Positions 40,862-48,581 of a stretch of DNA of 56,472 nucleotides are shown here, one piece after another. How positions within the stretch are numbered: the first letter of the stretch is position 1; each line of letters opens with the position of its first letter. The translations under genes were made by a program, and so were the position numbers. Source of the stretch: a virus; the IMG/VR virus record IMGVR_UViG_3300019926_000239, positions 1-56,472 of that record; one strand, written 5' to 3'. The notes below the pieces were generated by a model. The model made no database searches, was not told where the DNA came from, and saw nothing but the letters and a program-made list of their open reading frames with translations.

Positions 40862-41068
40862 ATGAGCGCACTCGACAGCCTCAAGAGCGACGACGACGTG
40901 CGCACCCTCAACACCAGCGAAGGCACGTGGATTGTATGGGTACCGCCACAACCCGCGCGCCACGTGCCGGACATCGTTGAGGTGTGGGACGAAACCCAGG
41001 ACGAATATGAGGTAACGCACCGCGGCACCACGGAAAACAGCACCGCGTACGAACTCACGCGCAAGTAA
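40862..41068 (+). CDS. Small hypothetical protein, 68 aa
   Basis: The ATG directly follows the TAA of the gene before. Contains TWIVWVPPQPARHVPDIVEV, then DEYEVTHRGTTENSTAYELT; mostly strands. No family recognised. Second gene of a two-gene unit. Confidence 0.65.
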   Translation: MSALDSLKSDDDVRTLNTSEGTWIVWVPPQPARHVPDIVEVWDETQDEYEVTHRGTTENSTAYELTRK

Positions 41069-41093
41069 GCCGGCGTTTCACCAACCCCACAAC

Positions 41094-41103
41094 CATTTTA
41101 ACC
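41094..41103 (+). promoter_or_regulatory. TATA box, leaderless class
   Basis: CATTTTAACC lies 21-30 bp before the ATG at 41124. A similar CATTTTAGCC precedes the gene at 44201. Confidence 0.55.
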
Positions 41104-41123
41104 GCTATCCACGTAAGCGAGGT

Positions 41124-43514
41124 ATGGAGTTTTCGGAGTTACCACAACCGGAACGCAAAGAGCGGGTGAACCCGGACGAGTTGGATGTGGATGGCGATAA
41201 CCCCAACGCGATGAGCGGGGCAACCCTCGACCTCCTCAAGCAAAAGATACGCGACCGCGGGTGGATAGGCAACCACATAATAGCCGATACAGACGGGCTT
41301 ATAGCCGACGGCGAACACCGGTGGCGCGCCGCCCGCGACCTCGGGCTTGACGAGGTGCCGGTGAAGTTCTACGACCTCACCGACGAGGAACGCCGGCTTA
41401 TACGCCAAGAACTCAACAAGATACGCGGCGAACACGACGCCGGCGACGACGCCGATGAGTACGAACGCCTACTCGAAAACGGCTACGATGAGGAGTTGGG
41501 CGACCTCCTCGACGCCACCAGCGACACCGGTGAGTTGAGTGAGGTGCTACAAGAGGCGAAGGATAGTGAGCAAGAGCGCACCGAGGAGATAGTTAAAGAG
41601 GTGGAACCGGAATACAACCTCGAAAACCCCACCACCAACTCACTCGCCGACGACTTCGGCGCACCACCCATAAGCGTCCTCGACGCGAATCAACCGTATT
41701 GGCGTGACCGGAAGCAAGAGTGGCGGGAAACCACCGGCTTGGGTGACATAGACGAGGCGCGTGAGGAGATACAAACCACGTCGAGCGAACGGATGAACCG
41801 TAGCGGCACCGGCAGCACCACAAGCATATTCGACCCCGTGCTTGCGGAACTCATGTACCGGTGGTTCGCACCAAGCAACGCCACCGTCCTCGACCCGTAC
41901 GCCGGCGGGTTAGTACGCGGCGCACTCGCATCCTGGTTCGGGCATGAGTACCACGGCGTTGACATAAACGAGGAACAGATAGAGGTCAACCGCCGCCGGT
42001 GGGACGAGGAGGTGACGCCGCCCGAAACCGCGCCGGACAGCGTAACGCCGCCCACATACCACCACGGCGGCGCGCAAGACATCCCCGAGCCACTCGACGA
42101 CGGCGCACCGGACGAGTACGAGTTCATACTCGCGTGCCCACCATACCACGACCTCGAAGAATACACCGACCAAGAGAACGACCTATCGAACATGGCGTAC
42201 GACGAGTTCTTGATGCACTACCGTGAGAGCATCATAAACGCCGCCGACCTCCTCAAAGACGGGCACTTCGCCGTCTACGTAGTCGGCGACGTACGCGACG
42301 ACGAGGGCGCATACCGCGGTTTGGTAGCCGACACCATCAAGTGCGCACAGAACGCGGGCTTGAGCCTATACAACGACGCCGTGATGCGCACACCACTCGG
42401 CAGCGTACAACTCCGCGCCCGCAACTTCTTCGTCCCAGGGCGCAAACTCGTCAAAAGCCACCAAAACATCCTCGTATTCTACAAAGGCACGGAACCGGAT
42501 ATACACGCCATCGAGGAGACGCACGGTGAGCCAAATGAGGCGGTGGATATGAAGGCGGATAGCGTGGTGCGTGAGCAAGTAGCCAAAGAGGAGGACGAGG
42601 CGGCAACCAACGGCACCACGGAAACAACCACCAGCGAAGAAACCACCAACGCCGACGAGTTCACACCACCCACCGACCACACGCCCGACGTATCACCTAT
42701 CGAGGAGTACCAACACAACGGCGGCACCGTACACGTGAAACGCGACGACGCCTACGTGTGGGCGGGCGTACGCGGCATCAAAGGGCGCGCACTCAACCAA
42801 CTCATCAACGAAGCCGACCTCGACCAGCACAACGGCATAACGATGGCGTGCGCACGCCAAAGCCCCAACACCATACGCATCGCCAACCTCGGCGAGTACC
42901 TCGACGTTGAGGCGCACGTCCACACCTCACACGGCGGTTATACCGAAGTAATGGAAATCGCCGAACAACAAGGCGCAACCATACACCAGCATAAACCAGG
43001 GTACATGAACGTCATCAAATCCAAAGCGCAAGAGGACGCCGAGGAGAACCACCGCCTACTCATCCCCTTCGCCGTAAAACACCCGGTGGCGCGTGACGTA
43101 GCCGCCACACAAACCACCAACGTACAACAACACATCGACGAGGAGGAACCCAACCGCATCGTAGCACCCGTCGGCAGCGGCACAAGCCTAAGCGGTTATC
43201 TCAAAGGGCTACACGAAGCCGGCTACACCAACACACCCATACTCGGCGTCAAAGTAGGCAACGACCCCACGCCCACCCTTAACGAACTATATCCTGGGTG
43301 GCGGGAAAACCACGACGCCACCGTTGAGTTGGTGGAAAGCGACCTCGAATACCAAGAGACGCCACCCACTAACAAACAACTCCTCGGCACCGGCAGCCAA
43401 CGCCTAAGACTCGACCCCAACTACGAGGCTAAAGCAATCCCTCACTTAAAAGAGGGCGACCTTATGCTTGTCGTCGCACTACGTAGCACACTACCACCAC
43501 ATCCGTACGAATAA
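41124..43514 (+). CDS. ParB-like / DNA methyltransferase / PLP-enzyme fusion, 796 aa
   Basis: Three domains follow each other. Residues 1-120 are ParB/Srx-like, with LIADGEHRWRAA. Residues about 200-465 are an N4/N6 DNA methyltransferase of the phage ParB-linked kind: SAM site VLDPYAGGLVRGALASWFG and catalytic CPPY at 338-341, then FAVYVVGDVRD and HQNILVFYKG. After a Thr/Glu linker, residues about 540-796 look like a fold-type II PLP enzyme: VKRDDAYVWAGVRGIKGRAL with K553, ARQSPNTIRIA, and phosphate loop VGSGTSLSGYLKG from G684. The PLP part is rarely joined to a methyltransferase. A role in DNA modification is inferred. Confidence 0.8.
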   Translation: MEFSELPQPERKERVNPDELDVDGDNPNAMSGATLDLLKQKIRDRGWIGNHIIADTDGLIADGEHRWRAARDLGLDEVPVKFYDLTDEERRLIRQELNKIRGEHDAGDDADEYERLLENGYDEELGDLLDATSDTGELSEVLQEAKDSEQERTEEIVKEVEPEYNLENPTTNSLADDFGAPPISVLDANQPYWRDRKQEWRETTGLGDIDEAREEIQTTSSERMNRSGTGSTTSIFDPVLAELMYRWFAPSNATVLDPYAGGLVRGALASWFGHEYHGVDINEEQIEVNRRRWDEEVTPPETAPDSVTPPTYHHGGAQDIPEPLDDGAPDEYEFILACPPYHDLEEYTDQENDLSNMAYDEFLMHYRESIINAADLLKDGHFAVYVVGDVRDDEGAYRGLVADTIKCAQNAGLSLYNDAVMRTPLGSVQLRARNFFVPGRKLVKSHQNILVFYKGTEPDIHAIEETHGEPNEAVDMKADSVVREQVAKEEDEAATNGTTETTTSEETTNADEFTPPTDHTPDVSPIEEYQHNGGTVHVKRDDAYVWAGVRGIKGRALNQLINEADLDQHNGITMACARQSPNTIRIANLGEYLDVEAHVHTSHGGYTEVMEIAEQQGATIHQHKPGYMNVIKSKAQEDAEENHRLLIPFAVKHPVARDVAATQTTNVQQHIDEEEPNRIVAPVGSGTSLSGYLKGLHEAGYTNTPILGVKVGNDPTPTLNELYPGWRENHDATVELVESDLEYQETPPTNKQLLGTGSQRLRLDPNYEAKAIPHLKEGDLMLVVALRSTLPPHPYE

Positions 43515-43631
43515 CCCTCCTCTTTTTGCATCAACGGCACGCCACCAACACGCCGCCACACGAAACCACGTGACGCCGCGCCGGTGCCGCAACTCATAAG
43601 AGTCCGAACGGCGTACCTCAAGCGAACGCAA

Positions 43632-44168
43632 ATGGGCGGCAAAGGAAGCGGCAGCAAAATCGAAGGCAAGTACCGCAACGTGAACGTACCAGCAAACAAA
43701 GAGCCGGATGAGTACGAAACCGCGGAGAGGCGTAGCGAAATCCTCGACGCAATCATCGAGGTCGGGCACCCGGATATGTTGAGCCGCACCGAGTTGGCGG
43801 CACGGTATGGCGTAGACCCCTCAACCATAACCCGCGATATTGACCGGCTTGCGGAGGAGGTGAATAGTGAGTTAGCCGACGACGCAGCACTCATCACCCA
43901 AACGGTGTTCCGCAAGAGCATCAAGGCGAAGATGGATGAGGGTGAGTATATGGAAGCGAAGGAGTTGGTTATGGATTGGAACGAGTACCTATTCGAGACG
44001 GGCACCCAGGCACGGGCACCGGAACGCATCGAGAAAACGGTTCGTGAGGCGGGCAAAAAGAGCGAGGCGTATGAGATTGTTGAGGACGACGAGGCGGTTG
44101 AGGCGGAGTTCGTTGAGGCGGAGGAGGTTGAGGAGTTGCCTACGGGTGAGGGCGACGGTGAGGCGTAG
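43632..44168 (+). CDS. HTH protein, candidate small terminase, 178 aa
   Basis: Starts MGGKGSGSKIEGKYRN; an ATG 48 bases upstream exists but the CTCATAAGAG TATA-like element lies within that extension. The HTH reads LSRTELAARYGVDPSTITRD, LAEEVN. The rest has AKELVMDWNEYLFETGTQ and a long acidic helix. The layout (HTH, oligomerising helices, tail) and position upstream of the large terminase fit a small terminase, though the gene at 44854 is an alternative. Confidence 0.55.
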   Translation: MGGKGSGSKIEGKYRNVNVPANKEPDEYETAERRSEILDAIIEVGHPDMLSRTELAARYGVDPSTITRDIDRLAEEVNSELADDAALITQTVFRKSIKAKMDEGEYMEAKELVMDWNEYLFETGTQARAPERIEKTVREAGKKSEAYEIVEDDEAVEAEFVEAEEVEELPTGEGDGEA

Positions 44169-44178
44169 CATTTTAGCC
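44169..44178 (+). promoter_or_regulatory. TATA box, leaderless class
   Basis: CATTTTAGCC lies about 23-32 bp before the ATG at 44201. Confidence 0.45.
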
Positions 44179-44200
44179 GCGGCGGGGCGTTAACCAGGGT

Positions 44201-44311
44201 ATGCCAGGTCAAGAGTTCGCCGCGCAACCGTCTACGTGCCCCGAGTGTGATAGTCCCGTGGTTAATGGTGAGTGTGTGCGTGCCGGTTGTAACTACACCG
44301 TCGAGGAGTAA
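44201..44311 (+). CDS. Tiny zinc-finger protein, 36 aa
   Basis: The protein reads CPECDSPVVNGECVRAGC after a short N-terminus, giving four cysteines in a C-x2-C-x8-C-x4-C ribbon. A leaderless TATA element at standard distance supports it. Probably a small regulator; cannot be assigned. Confidence 0.6.
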   Translation: MPGQEFAAQPSTCPECDSPVVNGECVRAGCNYTVEE

Positions 44312-44324
44312 CCGCGCGGAACCG

Positions 44325-44545
44325 CGGCTTACCACTCGCTCGCTAAAAACGACGAGACTCCTCCACGGCAGCGAGGGAACCCGTCGTTTCCGGCGAGTGT
44401 TTGTAAAGTTCTCGGACGAGAAAGCGAGGGAACCGTCAAGTTCGAGCGAGGGAACCGTCGTATAAGATACGAGGGATGTAAAGTTCGAGGGAAAGTCTCG
44501 TCCACGTATGTGGAGGAAAATACGAGGCTCCCCTCGCCGGAACGC
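44325..44545. repeat. Repeat-rich noncoding region (GCGAGGGAACC)
   Basis: No gene found. GCGAGGGAACC or GCGAGGGAACCC, each followed by GTC, occurs three times (near 44373, 44428 and 44448), with related ACGAGGG and TCGAGGG forms and two GTAAAGTTC copies. Inverted segments such as ACGACGAGACTCC and CTCGTC are also visible. A packaging (pac) site or an origin is possible so close to the terminase genes. Confidence 0.5.
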
Positions 44546-44550
44546 CACAA

Positions 44551-44559
44551 CTCATAAAC
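44551..44559 (+). promoter_or_regulatory. TATA box of the tRNA gene
   Basis: CTCATAAACC lies about 35 bp before the tRNA start, the usual distance for archaeal tRNA promoters. Confidence 0.45.
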
Positions 44560-44589
44560 CGGCGGGTGCCGTACCGCACTCCACCGCGT

Positions 44590-44663
44590 AGTCCCGTGGT
44601 GTAGTTGGGCAATCATACGGCGCTTTGGACGCCGCGACCGAGGTTCGAAACCTCGCGGGACTA
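44590..44663 (+). tRNA. tRNA-Gln (anticodon TTG)
   Basis: Cloverleaf can be drawn: acceptor AGTCCCG/CGGGACT; D arm with TGGGCAATC loop; anticodon stem CGGCG/CGCCG around CTTTGGA, giving anticodon TTG; T arm CGAGG/CCTCG around TTCGAAA; discriminator A. CCA is not encoded. It reads CAA, which the viral genes use far more than CAG, so it likely supplements the host pool. Confidence 0.9.
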
Positions 44664-44683
44664 TAAACGCAAGCGGGCGCTTA

Positions 44684-44850
44684 CTTTACGGTAAAGTTAC
44701 GGTAAAGAGGTGGCAAACGGGAACCCAGGCACGGCGTAGCGTTTACGGTAAATTTACGGTAAACACCACCACCGAAACGCCTAAGTTTACGGTAAATTTA
44801 CGGTAAACACCACCACCGAAACGCCTAAGTTTACGGTAAATTTACGGTAA
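44684..44850. repeat. Array of TTTACGGTAAA dyads
   Basis: Four pairs of TTTACGGTAAA (or TTACGGTAAA) stand at about 44684, 44741, 44786 and 44830. Each 11-mer is a palindrome around a central G, and paired copies lie directly next to each other. The last two and a half units share a 44-bp period with CACCACCACCGAAACGCC between. The array ends four bases before the ATG at 44854, so it is likely an operator or packaging signal. Confidence 0.75.
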
Positions 44851-44853
44851 CGT

Positions 44854-45102
44854 ATGCCACCGGACGGTTATGAGACTCTTACGGTGCCGGAGGAGGTTGC
44901 GGCACTCATCCGCGACGACAAGAGTGAGGGCGAAAACCTGGGTGAGTATCTACGCCGGCAAGTACGCGGCAACGGCAGCGGCAACCAAGAGCCAACGCAC
45001 ACCACCGCCGAGGTACGTGAGGAGGTCGAGGAGTTACGCGACGAGGTTGAGCGGCTACCTATGGACGTGGTGGATGAGTTGGAAGCGCGGCAGCGCCACT
45101 AA
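44854..45102 (+). CDS. RHH-like protein, 82 aa, possible operator-binding regulator or small terminase
   Basis: The N-terminus (YETLTVPEEVAALIRDDKSE, GENLGEYLRRQV) fits the strand-helix-helix of small RHH/antitoxin-like proteins. The C-terminus is an acidic coiled coil (VREEVEELRDEVERLPM). It is 12 bp upstream of the large terminase and right after an array of dyads, suggesting it binds there. Either autoregulation or small-terminase function is possible. Confidence 0.65.
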   Translation: MPPDGYETLTVPEEVAALIRDDKSEGENLGEYLRRQVRGNGSGNQEPTHTTAEVREEVEELRDEVERLPMDVVDELEARQRH

Positions 45103-45114
45103 CCTCCTCAACCC

Positions 45115-46326
45115 GTGCCCAAGATAAAACGGCGGTGGACACCGCACACGATACAACGCCGCATCCTCAACGACGAGACGCGGTTCCGCGTGGTAGCCGC
45201 GGGACGCCGCACGGGCAAAACCACGTTCGCACGGAACGACTGTTTTGAATACGCGTGGCAGAACCCAGGTGCCTACGTGTGGTATGTAGCACCCACCGAC
45301 GCGGATGCACGGGAACTCGCGTTTGAACCACTCGTCAACGAAATCATACCGGAAGCCGCGCTTGATGGTGAGCCGAAGCGTTCCTCACCACGTGAGATAT
45401 ACCTAACCAACGGGAGCCGGATACAGATACGTAGCGCGCGCACCTCAAGCCGCGGGCGTGGACTCGACCGCGCCTACTTAGACGAGGCGTGTGAGTACGG
45501 CGGCGACTATTGGAAGGAGGTCGTACGCCCGTCACTCTCCGACAAAGAGGGCGGCGCACTCATCATGTCCACACCCCAGGGACGTAACTACTTCTACGAC
45601 CTCTTTCAACGCGGCGGCGACGACTCATATCCCGAGTGGAGTAGCCACCACGCCACCACGTACGACAACCCGCACGTGCCGGATAGTGAGGTCGAGAAAG
45701 CGCGACGTACGCTACCGGAACGCGTGTTCACTCAAGAGTACCTCGCCGAGTTCCACACGGACGAGGGCGCGGTGTTCCCCGACCCCGACGACGCTACTAA
45801 ACCCTACGCACTCGATGATGTGAGCGGGAACGCACCGTACGCCACCGGCGTGGACTTAGCGCGTTCAAGCAACTACCTGGTGGCGGCAACCCTCGATAAG
45901 AGCGGTATGCTTGTGGACTTGATGAGGACGCGCGGTGGTAGTTGGGCGCGGGCGCAACGCCGCCTAAGCACGTACCTCGCGGAGTACCCAGGCGTGGCGT
46001 ACATGGACGCCTCACGGGACAACAAAGTTATCGAGGACTTGAGCCGTGAGTTACGTGAGGTACAAGTCGAGCCGGTGAGGTTCACCGCCTCAAGTAAACA
46101 GAATATGATTGAGAATCTCGCGGCGCGGCTTGAGACGGCGGATATTATACTACCGCGTGACGGCGAACACGTGGATACGTTGCGGACGGAGTTGCGGGCG
46201 TATGAGTATGAGACTACGGACGCCGGTAACGTACGCTACGGTCCACCGGAAGGGTATAACGACGACTGCGTGGATGCGCTTGCGCTTGGGGCGAAGGAGA
46301 CTAAGCAAGCGAAAAGCACTTGGTAA
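45115..46326 (+). CDS. terL: Terminase large subunit, 403 aa
   Basis: Motor: Walker A GRRTGKTT (30-37), Walker B AYLDEACEYG with D123-E124, coupling motif MSTPQGRNYFYDLF. Nuclease of RNase H fold: D247 in TGVDLARSSN, D298 in MDASRDN and D383/D384/D387 in YNDDCVDALALG. The protein cuts concatemeric DNA and drives it into the prohead. GTG start has AACCTCCTCAACC upstream rather than a Shine-Dalgarno sequence, so translation may depend on the gene before. Length is on the short side for TerL but all domains are present. Confidence 0.9.
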   Translation: MPKIKRRWTPHTIQRRILNDETRFRVVAAGRRTGKTTFARNDCFEYAWQNPGAYVWYVAPTDADARELAFEPLVNEIIPEAALDGEPKRSSPREIYLTNGSRIQIRSARTSSRGRGLDRAYLDEACEYGGDYWKEVVRPSLSDKEGGALIMSTPQGRNYFYDLFQRGGDDSYPEWSSHHATTYDNPHVPDSEVEKARRTLPERVFTQEYLAEFHTDEGAVFPDPDDATKPYALDDVSGNAPYATGVDLARSSNYLVAATLDKSGMLVDLMRTRGGSWARAQRRLSTYLAEYPGVAYMDASRDNKVIEDLSRELREVQVEPVRFTASSKQNMIENLAARLETADIILPRDGEHVDTLRTELRAYEYETTDAGNVRYGPPEGYNDDCVDALALGAKETKQAKSTW

Positions 46327-46563
46327 CGGCGCGGTTATGTGCGGGTGCCGCGTAACCGACCGCGAACCTACAACGCCCGCGGGCAACCGCGTGGCGTAAG
46401 TCGAAATATCCGTGTGACCGCCTCATCGGAGGCGCGGTACACTACGACGGCATATTGGTATTGTCAAGCCGTGGGAGGGCTAAAGCATACTATACTCGAC
46501 CGTCACACCGCGGCGTCCTGGTGGGCGCGCCGCGTTTTTGAGAACCGTACCGCGTAGCGCCGC
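46327..46563. other. Gene-free stretch after the large terminase
   Basis: No supported gene. It holds several GC-rich blocks (CGCGGGCAACCGCGTGGCG), a stable hairpin at 46412 and, near 46500-46560, another ACCGCGGCG/GAACCGTACCGCG block of the intergenic repeat kind. It ends at the 3' end of the reverse zinc gene. Confidence 0.4.
46412..46442 (+). terminator. Hairpin after the large terminase
   Basis: GTGTGACCGCCTC and GAGGCGCGGTACAC pair around ATCG with small bulges. It is 86 bp past the terL stop and has no long T-run, so its terminator role is tentative. Confidence 0.4.
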
Positions 46564-46797
46564 CTACGTGCCGCGCCCGCGTTCCTCGTTCCTGGTTTCA
46601 GGGTGCCGGCGTTCGGCAGCGCGCGCAACCTCCTCACCACACTCGGGGCACGACACGGTTTTGTAGTACGTGCCGTCCTCCTCGTCGGTGCCGTGGATGC
46701 ACTCACTCGCAAGCGCTTCGTGGTAGCACTCGTCGCACTCGAACTTCGGTTCGGGTTCCGGCGGGCGCTTGCGTGGCGTAGGACTACGGCGCGCCAT
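46564..46797 (-). CDS. Zinc-ribbon protein, 77 aa
   Basis: Basic N-terminus (MARRSPTPRKRPPEPEPK) followed by CDECYHEALASECIHG and CPECGEE, a mix of Cys and His able to hold zinc. The tail is Arg/Glu-rich. Its ATG directly follows the stop of the upstream gene. Second gene of a reverse unit with a shared-type promoter. Role unknown. Confidence 0.7.
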   Translation of the reverse strand: MARRSPTPRKRPPEPEPKFECDECYHEALASECIHGTDEEDGTYYKTVSCPECGEEVARAAERRHPETRNEERGRGT

Positions 46798-46959
46798 CTA
46801 AACCACCCGCCCACTCACGGCGGTGAAATCGAAGCCGTCCATCATGTACGGCGCATCCTCCAGGGCGGCTTCCACCGCTTCCTCGTCACTCTCCGCCACA
46901 ACCGTTATTTCCCGCGTCTGTCCTACGTTGCTTTCGACCGTTATTGTGTATTCTTGCAT
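46798..46959 (-). CDS. Small beta-alpha protein, 53 aa
   Basis: MQEYTITVESNVGQTREITV, then ESDEEAVEAALEDAPYM: a strand pair and one helix, resembling the protein encoded at 49063 (VTTTRAEDVEVRVTAGSEDE, then AALRRATHQ). Starts directly after the shared reverse leader. Function unknown, but the pair suggests a small repeated fold family in this virus. Confidence 0.7.
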   Translation of the reverse strand: MQEYTITVESNVGQTREITVVAESDEEAVEAALEDAPYMMDGFDFTAVSGRVV

Positions 46960-47015
46960 CGGGTTCACCTCACCTTCTACTTAATACCATACACCGGTAC
47001 CACTTATACCTTTGG
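46960..47015 (-). promoter_or_regulatory. Shared promoter and leader, type I, reverse
   Basis: Minus strand: CCCAAAGGTATAAGTGGTAC, CGGTGTATGGTATTAAGTAG, AAGGTGAGGTGAACCCG then ATG at 46959. Confidence 0.75.
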
Positions 47016-47143
47016 GAACAACATCGCCGCGACGTATGGCGATTCCTCGAACGGCACCGCATAGAACCGCGTATTACCGCGGCGCACGGCGCGCACGCGG
47101 CGCAAGCGTTCCACTCGACGAGACTCTCGCGCAACCCGGAACG

Positions 47144-47500
47144 CTACGGCGGCGACCAGGTGGGCGACACCTCAACGAACTCGACTTCTTGCGTTAGGTA
47201 GCCGGCACCCAACTCCTCAACCGCGTGGGTGGGTACGATAACCACGGCAGCGTACGGCTTACCGCGGCGGTCGCACAACTCGTTCTGGTATGCCAGGGCT
47301 TGACCGACCGCCTCATACGTAGCCCACCGAGAGTTCTCGACCTCGACGGCAAGCGACCGACCGATAGGCGTCTCAACCACGAAGTCGGCGCGCCGCCCAC
47401 TCGGTAAAACAACCTCCTCGTCAACATCCTCCTCGGCGTAATGATGCGTTAGCCACGCGCGTACCGTCTCACCAAACTCACTTTCCGATATGTGCGTCAT
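47144..47500 (-). CDS. Small PD-(D/E)XK-type nuclease candidate, 118 aa
   Basis: Residues 33-65 read PSGRRADFVVETPIGRSLAV, EVENSRWATYEAVGQA, with D39, E53 and E55 in the place of the D...ExK catalytic set (here ExE). AVVIVPTHAVEELGAG follows. This resembles small restriction-like or VRR/Hjc-related nucleases. The ATG at 47500 is chosen; nine residues upstream would overlap the forward gene at 47521. Confidence 0.6.
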   Translation of the reverse strand: MTHISESEFGETVRAWLTHHYAEEDVDEEVVLPSGRRADFVVETPIGRSLAVEVENSRWATYEAVGQALAYQNELCDRRGKPYAAVVIVPTHAVEELGAGYLTQEVEFVEVSPTWSPP

Positions 47501-47520
47501 ACGCACCGGCGTACGCACCC

Positions 47521-47757
47521 GTGGCACTTATCGGCAGCGTACACGTACCGGCGCGCGTGAAAGAGGAACGGAAGCGGTATGTGGCGTATCACGCGCGTTG
47601 GCAACTTTCTACGCTTGTGATGTTGGTGCCGATGTGGTTACTCAACACGTTCGCGGGCTTGAGCGGGTGGGCGGCGCTACCACTCGTCCAACTATACGGC
47701 GCGGTTATATTCTGGTATGTAGACCGATACATCTTCACCGCCGACCTCGACGGGTGA
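47521..47757 (+). CDS. Small membrane protein, 78 aa
   Basis: GTG start. Basic N-terminus (VPARVKEERKRYVAYHARWQ) followed by two hydrophobic helices (about 28-46 and 51-66: LVMLVPMWLLNTFAGLSG, LVQLYGAVIFWYV). It diverges from the nuclease candidate with only 20 bp between starts, so both promoters overlap the opposite gene. Membrane role inferred, e.g. host-interaction or superinfection control. Confidence 0.6.
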   Translation: MALIGSVHVPARVKEERKRYVAYHARWQLSTLVMLVPMWLLNTFAGLSGWAALPLVQLYGAVIFWYVDRYIFTADLDG

Positions 47758-47846
47758 AGCGTGTGGCGTGCGCGCACCACGGCGCGGCATCCGGCGGTCG
47801 AACGCGGCACTTTCGCGGCACCGTGCCGCCGTATGCGAGTTAGGGC

Positions 47847-47913
47847 ACCATAAGGTATAAGTGGTACCGGTGCGGAGTCACGAATGCAGACGGACGACAA
47901 GAGGTGAACCCAA
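47847..47913 (+). promoter_or_regulatory. Shared promoter and leader, type II variant
   Basis: CACCATAAGGTATAAGTGGT, ACCGGTGCGGAGTCACGAATG, with GACAAGAGGTGAACCCAA before the ATG at 47914. The region upstream of the TATA box is identical to the one at 1852. Confidence 0.7.
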
Positions 47914-48294
47914 ATGAGTGAAGAACACACCAACGACGAAGCACAGAACGAAGCAAACGACGACCTCGGCGACTTTGAGGAGGAAACCGGCATCACGCCG
48001 CCGGGCAACGACGAGAGTGAGAGCGACGAGGAGTACGCCGGCACCACGGAAAGCGACGAGGATAGTGAGGAGTACGACGAGGTTAGCAAGCGCGTGAGCG
48101 AGAGCGCGGATAAGGTAACGGTTACGTGGAAGTGCAAGCGCGGCAACGGCACGCGCGACCAGGACGAGTTCAAGGTCAAGGCGAAGGGTGAGAGCGCGGA
48201 GGAGGTTAACCAGCAACTCACCGCGGTGCAAGAGCAAGTCGCCGAGATGATGGACGTGGCGCGCGACATACAACCCGACGAGGACGATGAGTGA
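47914..48294 (+). CDS. Acidic protein with basic C-terminal domain, 126 aa
   Basis: The first 60 residues are almost all acidic. Residues about 65-115 form a compact domain: VTVTWKCKRGNGTRDQDEFK, then EEVNQQLTAVQEQVAEMMD. This KCKRGxGTRDQD segment looks conserved in haloarchaeal genomes, but I cannot name the family with certainty. The end overlaps the next gene. Confidence 0.7.
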   Translation: MSEEHTNDEAQNEANDDLGDFEEETGITPPGNDESESDEEYAGTTESDEDSEEYDEVSKRVSESADKVTVTWKCKRGNGTRDQDEFKVKAKGESAEEVNQQLTAVQEQVAEMMDVARDIQPDEDDE

Positions 48295-48490
48295 GGTGCT
48301 TGAGCGTACCGCCGACGCGTTTGCGGATGTGAGCGTGCCCGCCGACCTCAACGGCAGCACGGTCGAGGTACGCCGTCCGGTGGGCGGCACGATTGCGGAG
48401 GGCGTGGTTGAGGATGGCACGGTGAGCGTACCGCCGTGCTACGCCGGCGCGGATGTTGAGGTACACCCGGTCGGCGAAATACCGGCGTAA
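48287..48490 (+). CDS. Small protein, 67 aa
   Basis: ATG overlaps the preceding gene with GAGGACGATGAG. Strand-rich with one Cys (VSVPPCYAGADVEV). No recognised family. Second gene of a short unit with a shared promoter. Confidence 0.65.
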   Translation: MSEVLERTADAFADVSVPADLNGSTVEVRRPVGGTIAEGVVEDGTVSVPPCYAGADVEVHPVGEIPA

Positions 48491-48500
48491 GCACGCGCAC

Positions 48501-48535
48501 GCCCGCGCGGCTACGGCACTATTCTACGCGGTTCC
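48501..48535. repeat. GC-rich intergenic repeat
   Basis: GCCCGCGCGGCTACGGCACT, then ATTCTACGCGGTTCC; matches 8731 except for two bases. Confidence 0.6.
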
Positions 48536-48581
48536 ATGCGGCGCGTGAGGCAAACCCACGGAAGGCGGCACGGTGGTAAGG

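Noticed and set aside
43442-44548. Minus-strand frame of 368 codons across the HTH gene and repeat region
   Set aside because: Opposes a clear HTH coding gene and a noncoding repeat block; no leader or recognisable domain.
44741-44850. Regularly spaced repeats as a CRISPR array
   Set aside because: The spacers between repeats are identical, the repeats are short dyads, and no cas genes are present.
46441-46510. Possible second tRNA in the gap after the large terminase
   Set aside because: No T-arm TTCGA loop or consistent acceptor stem could be drawn.
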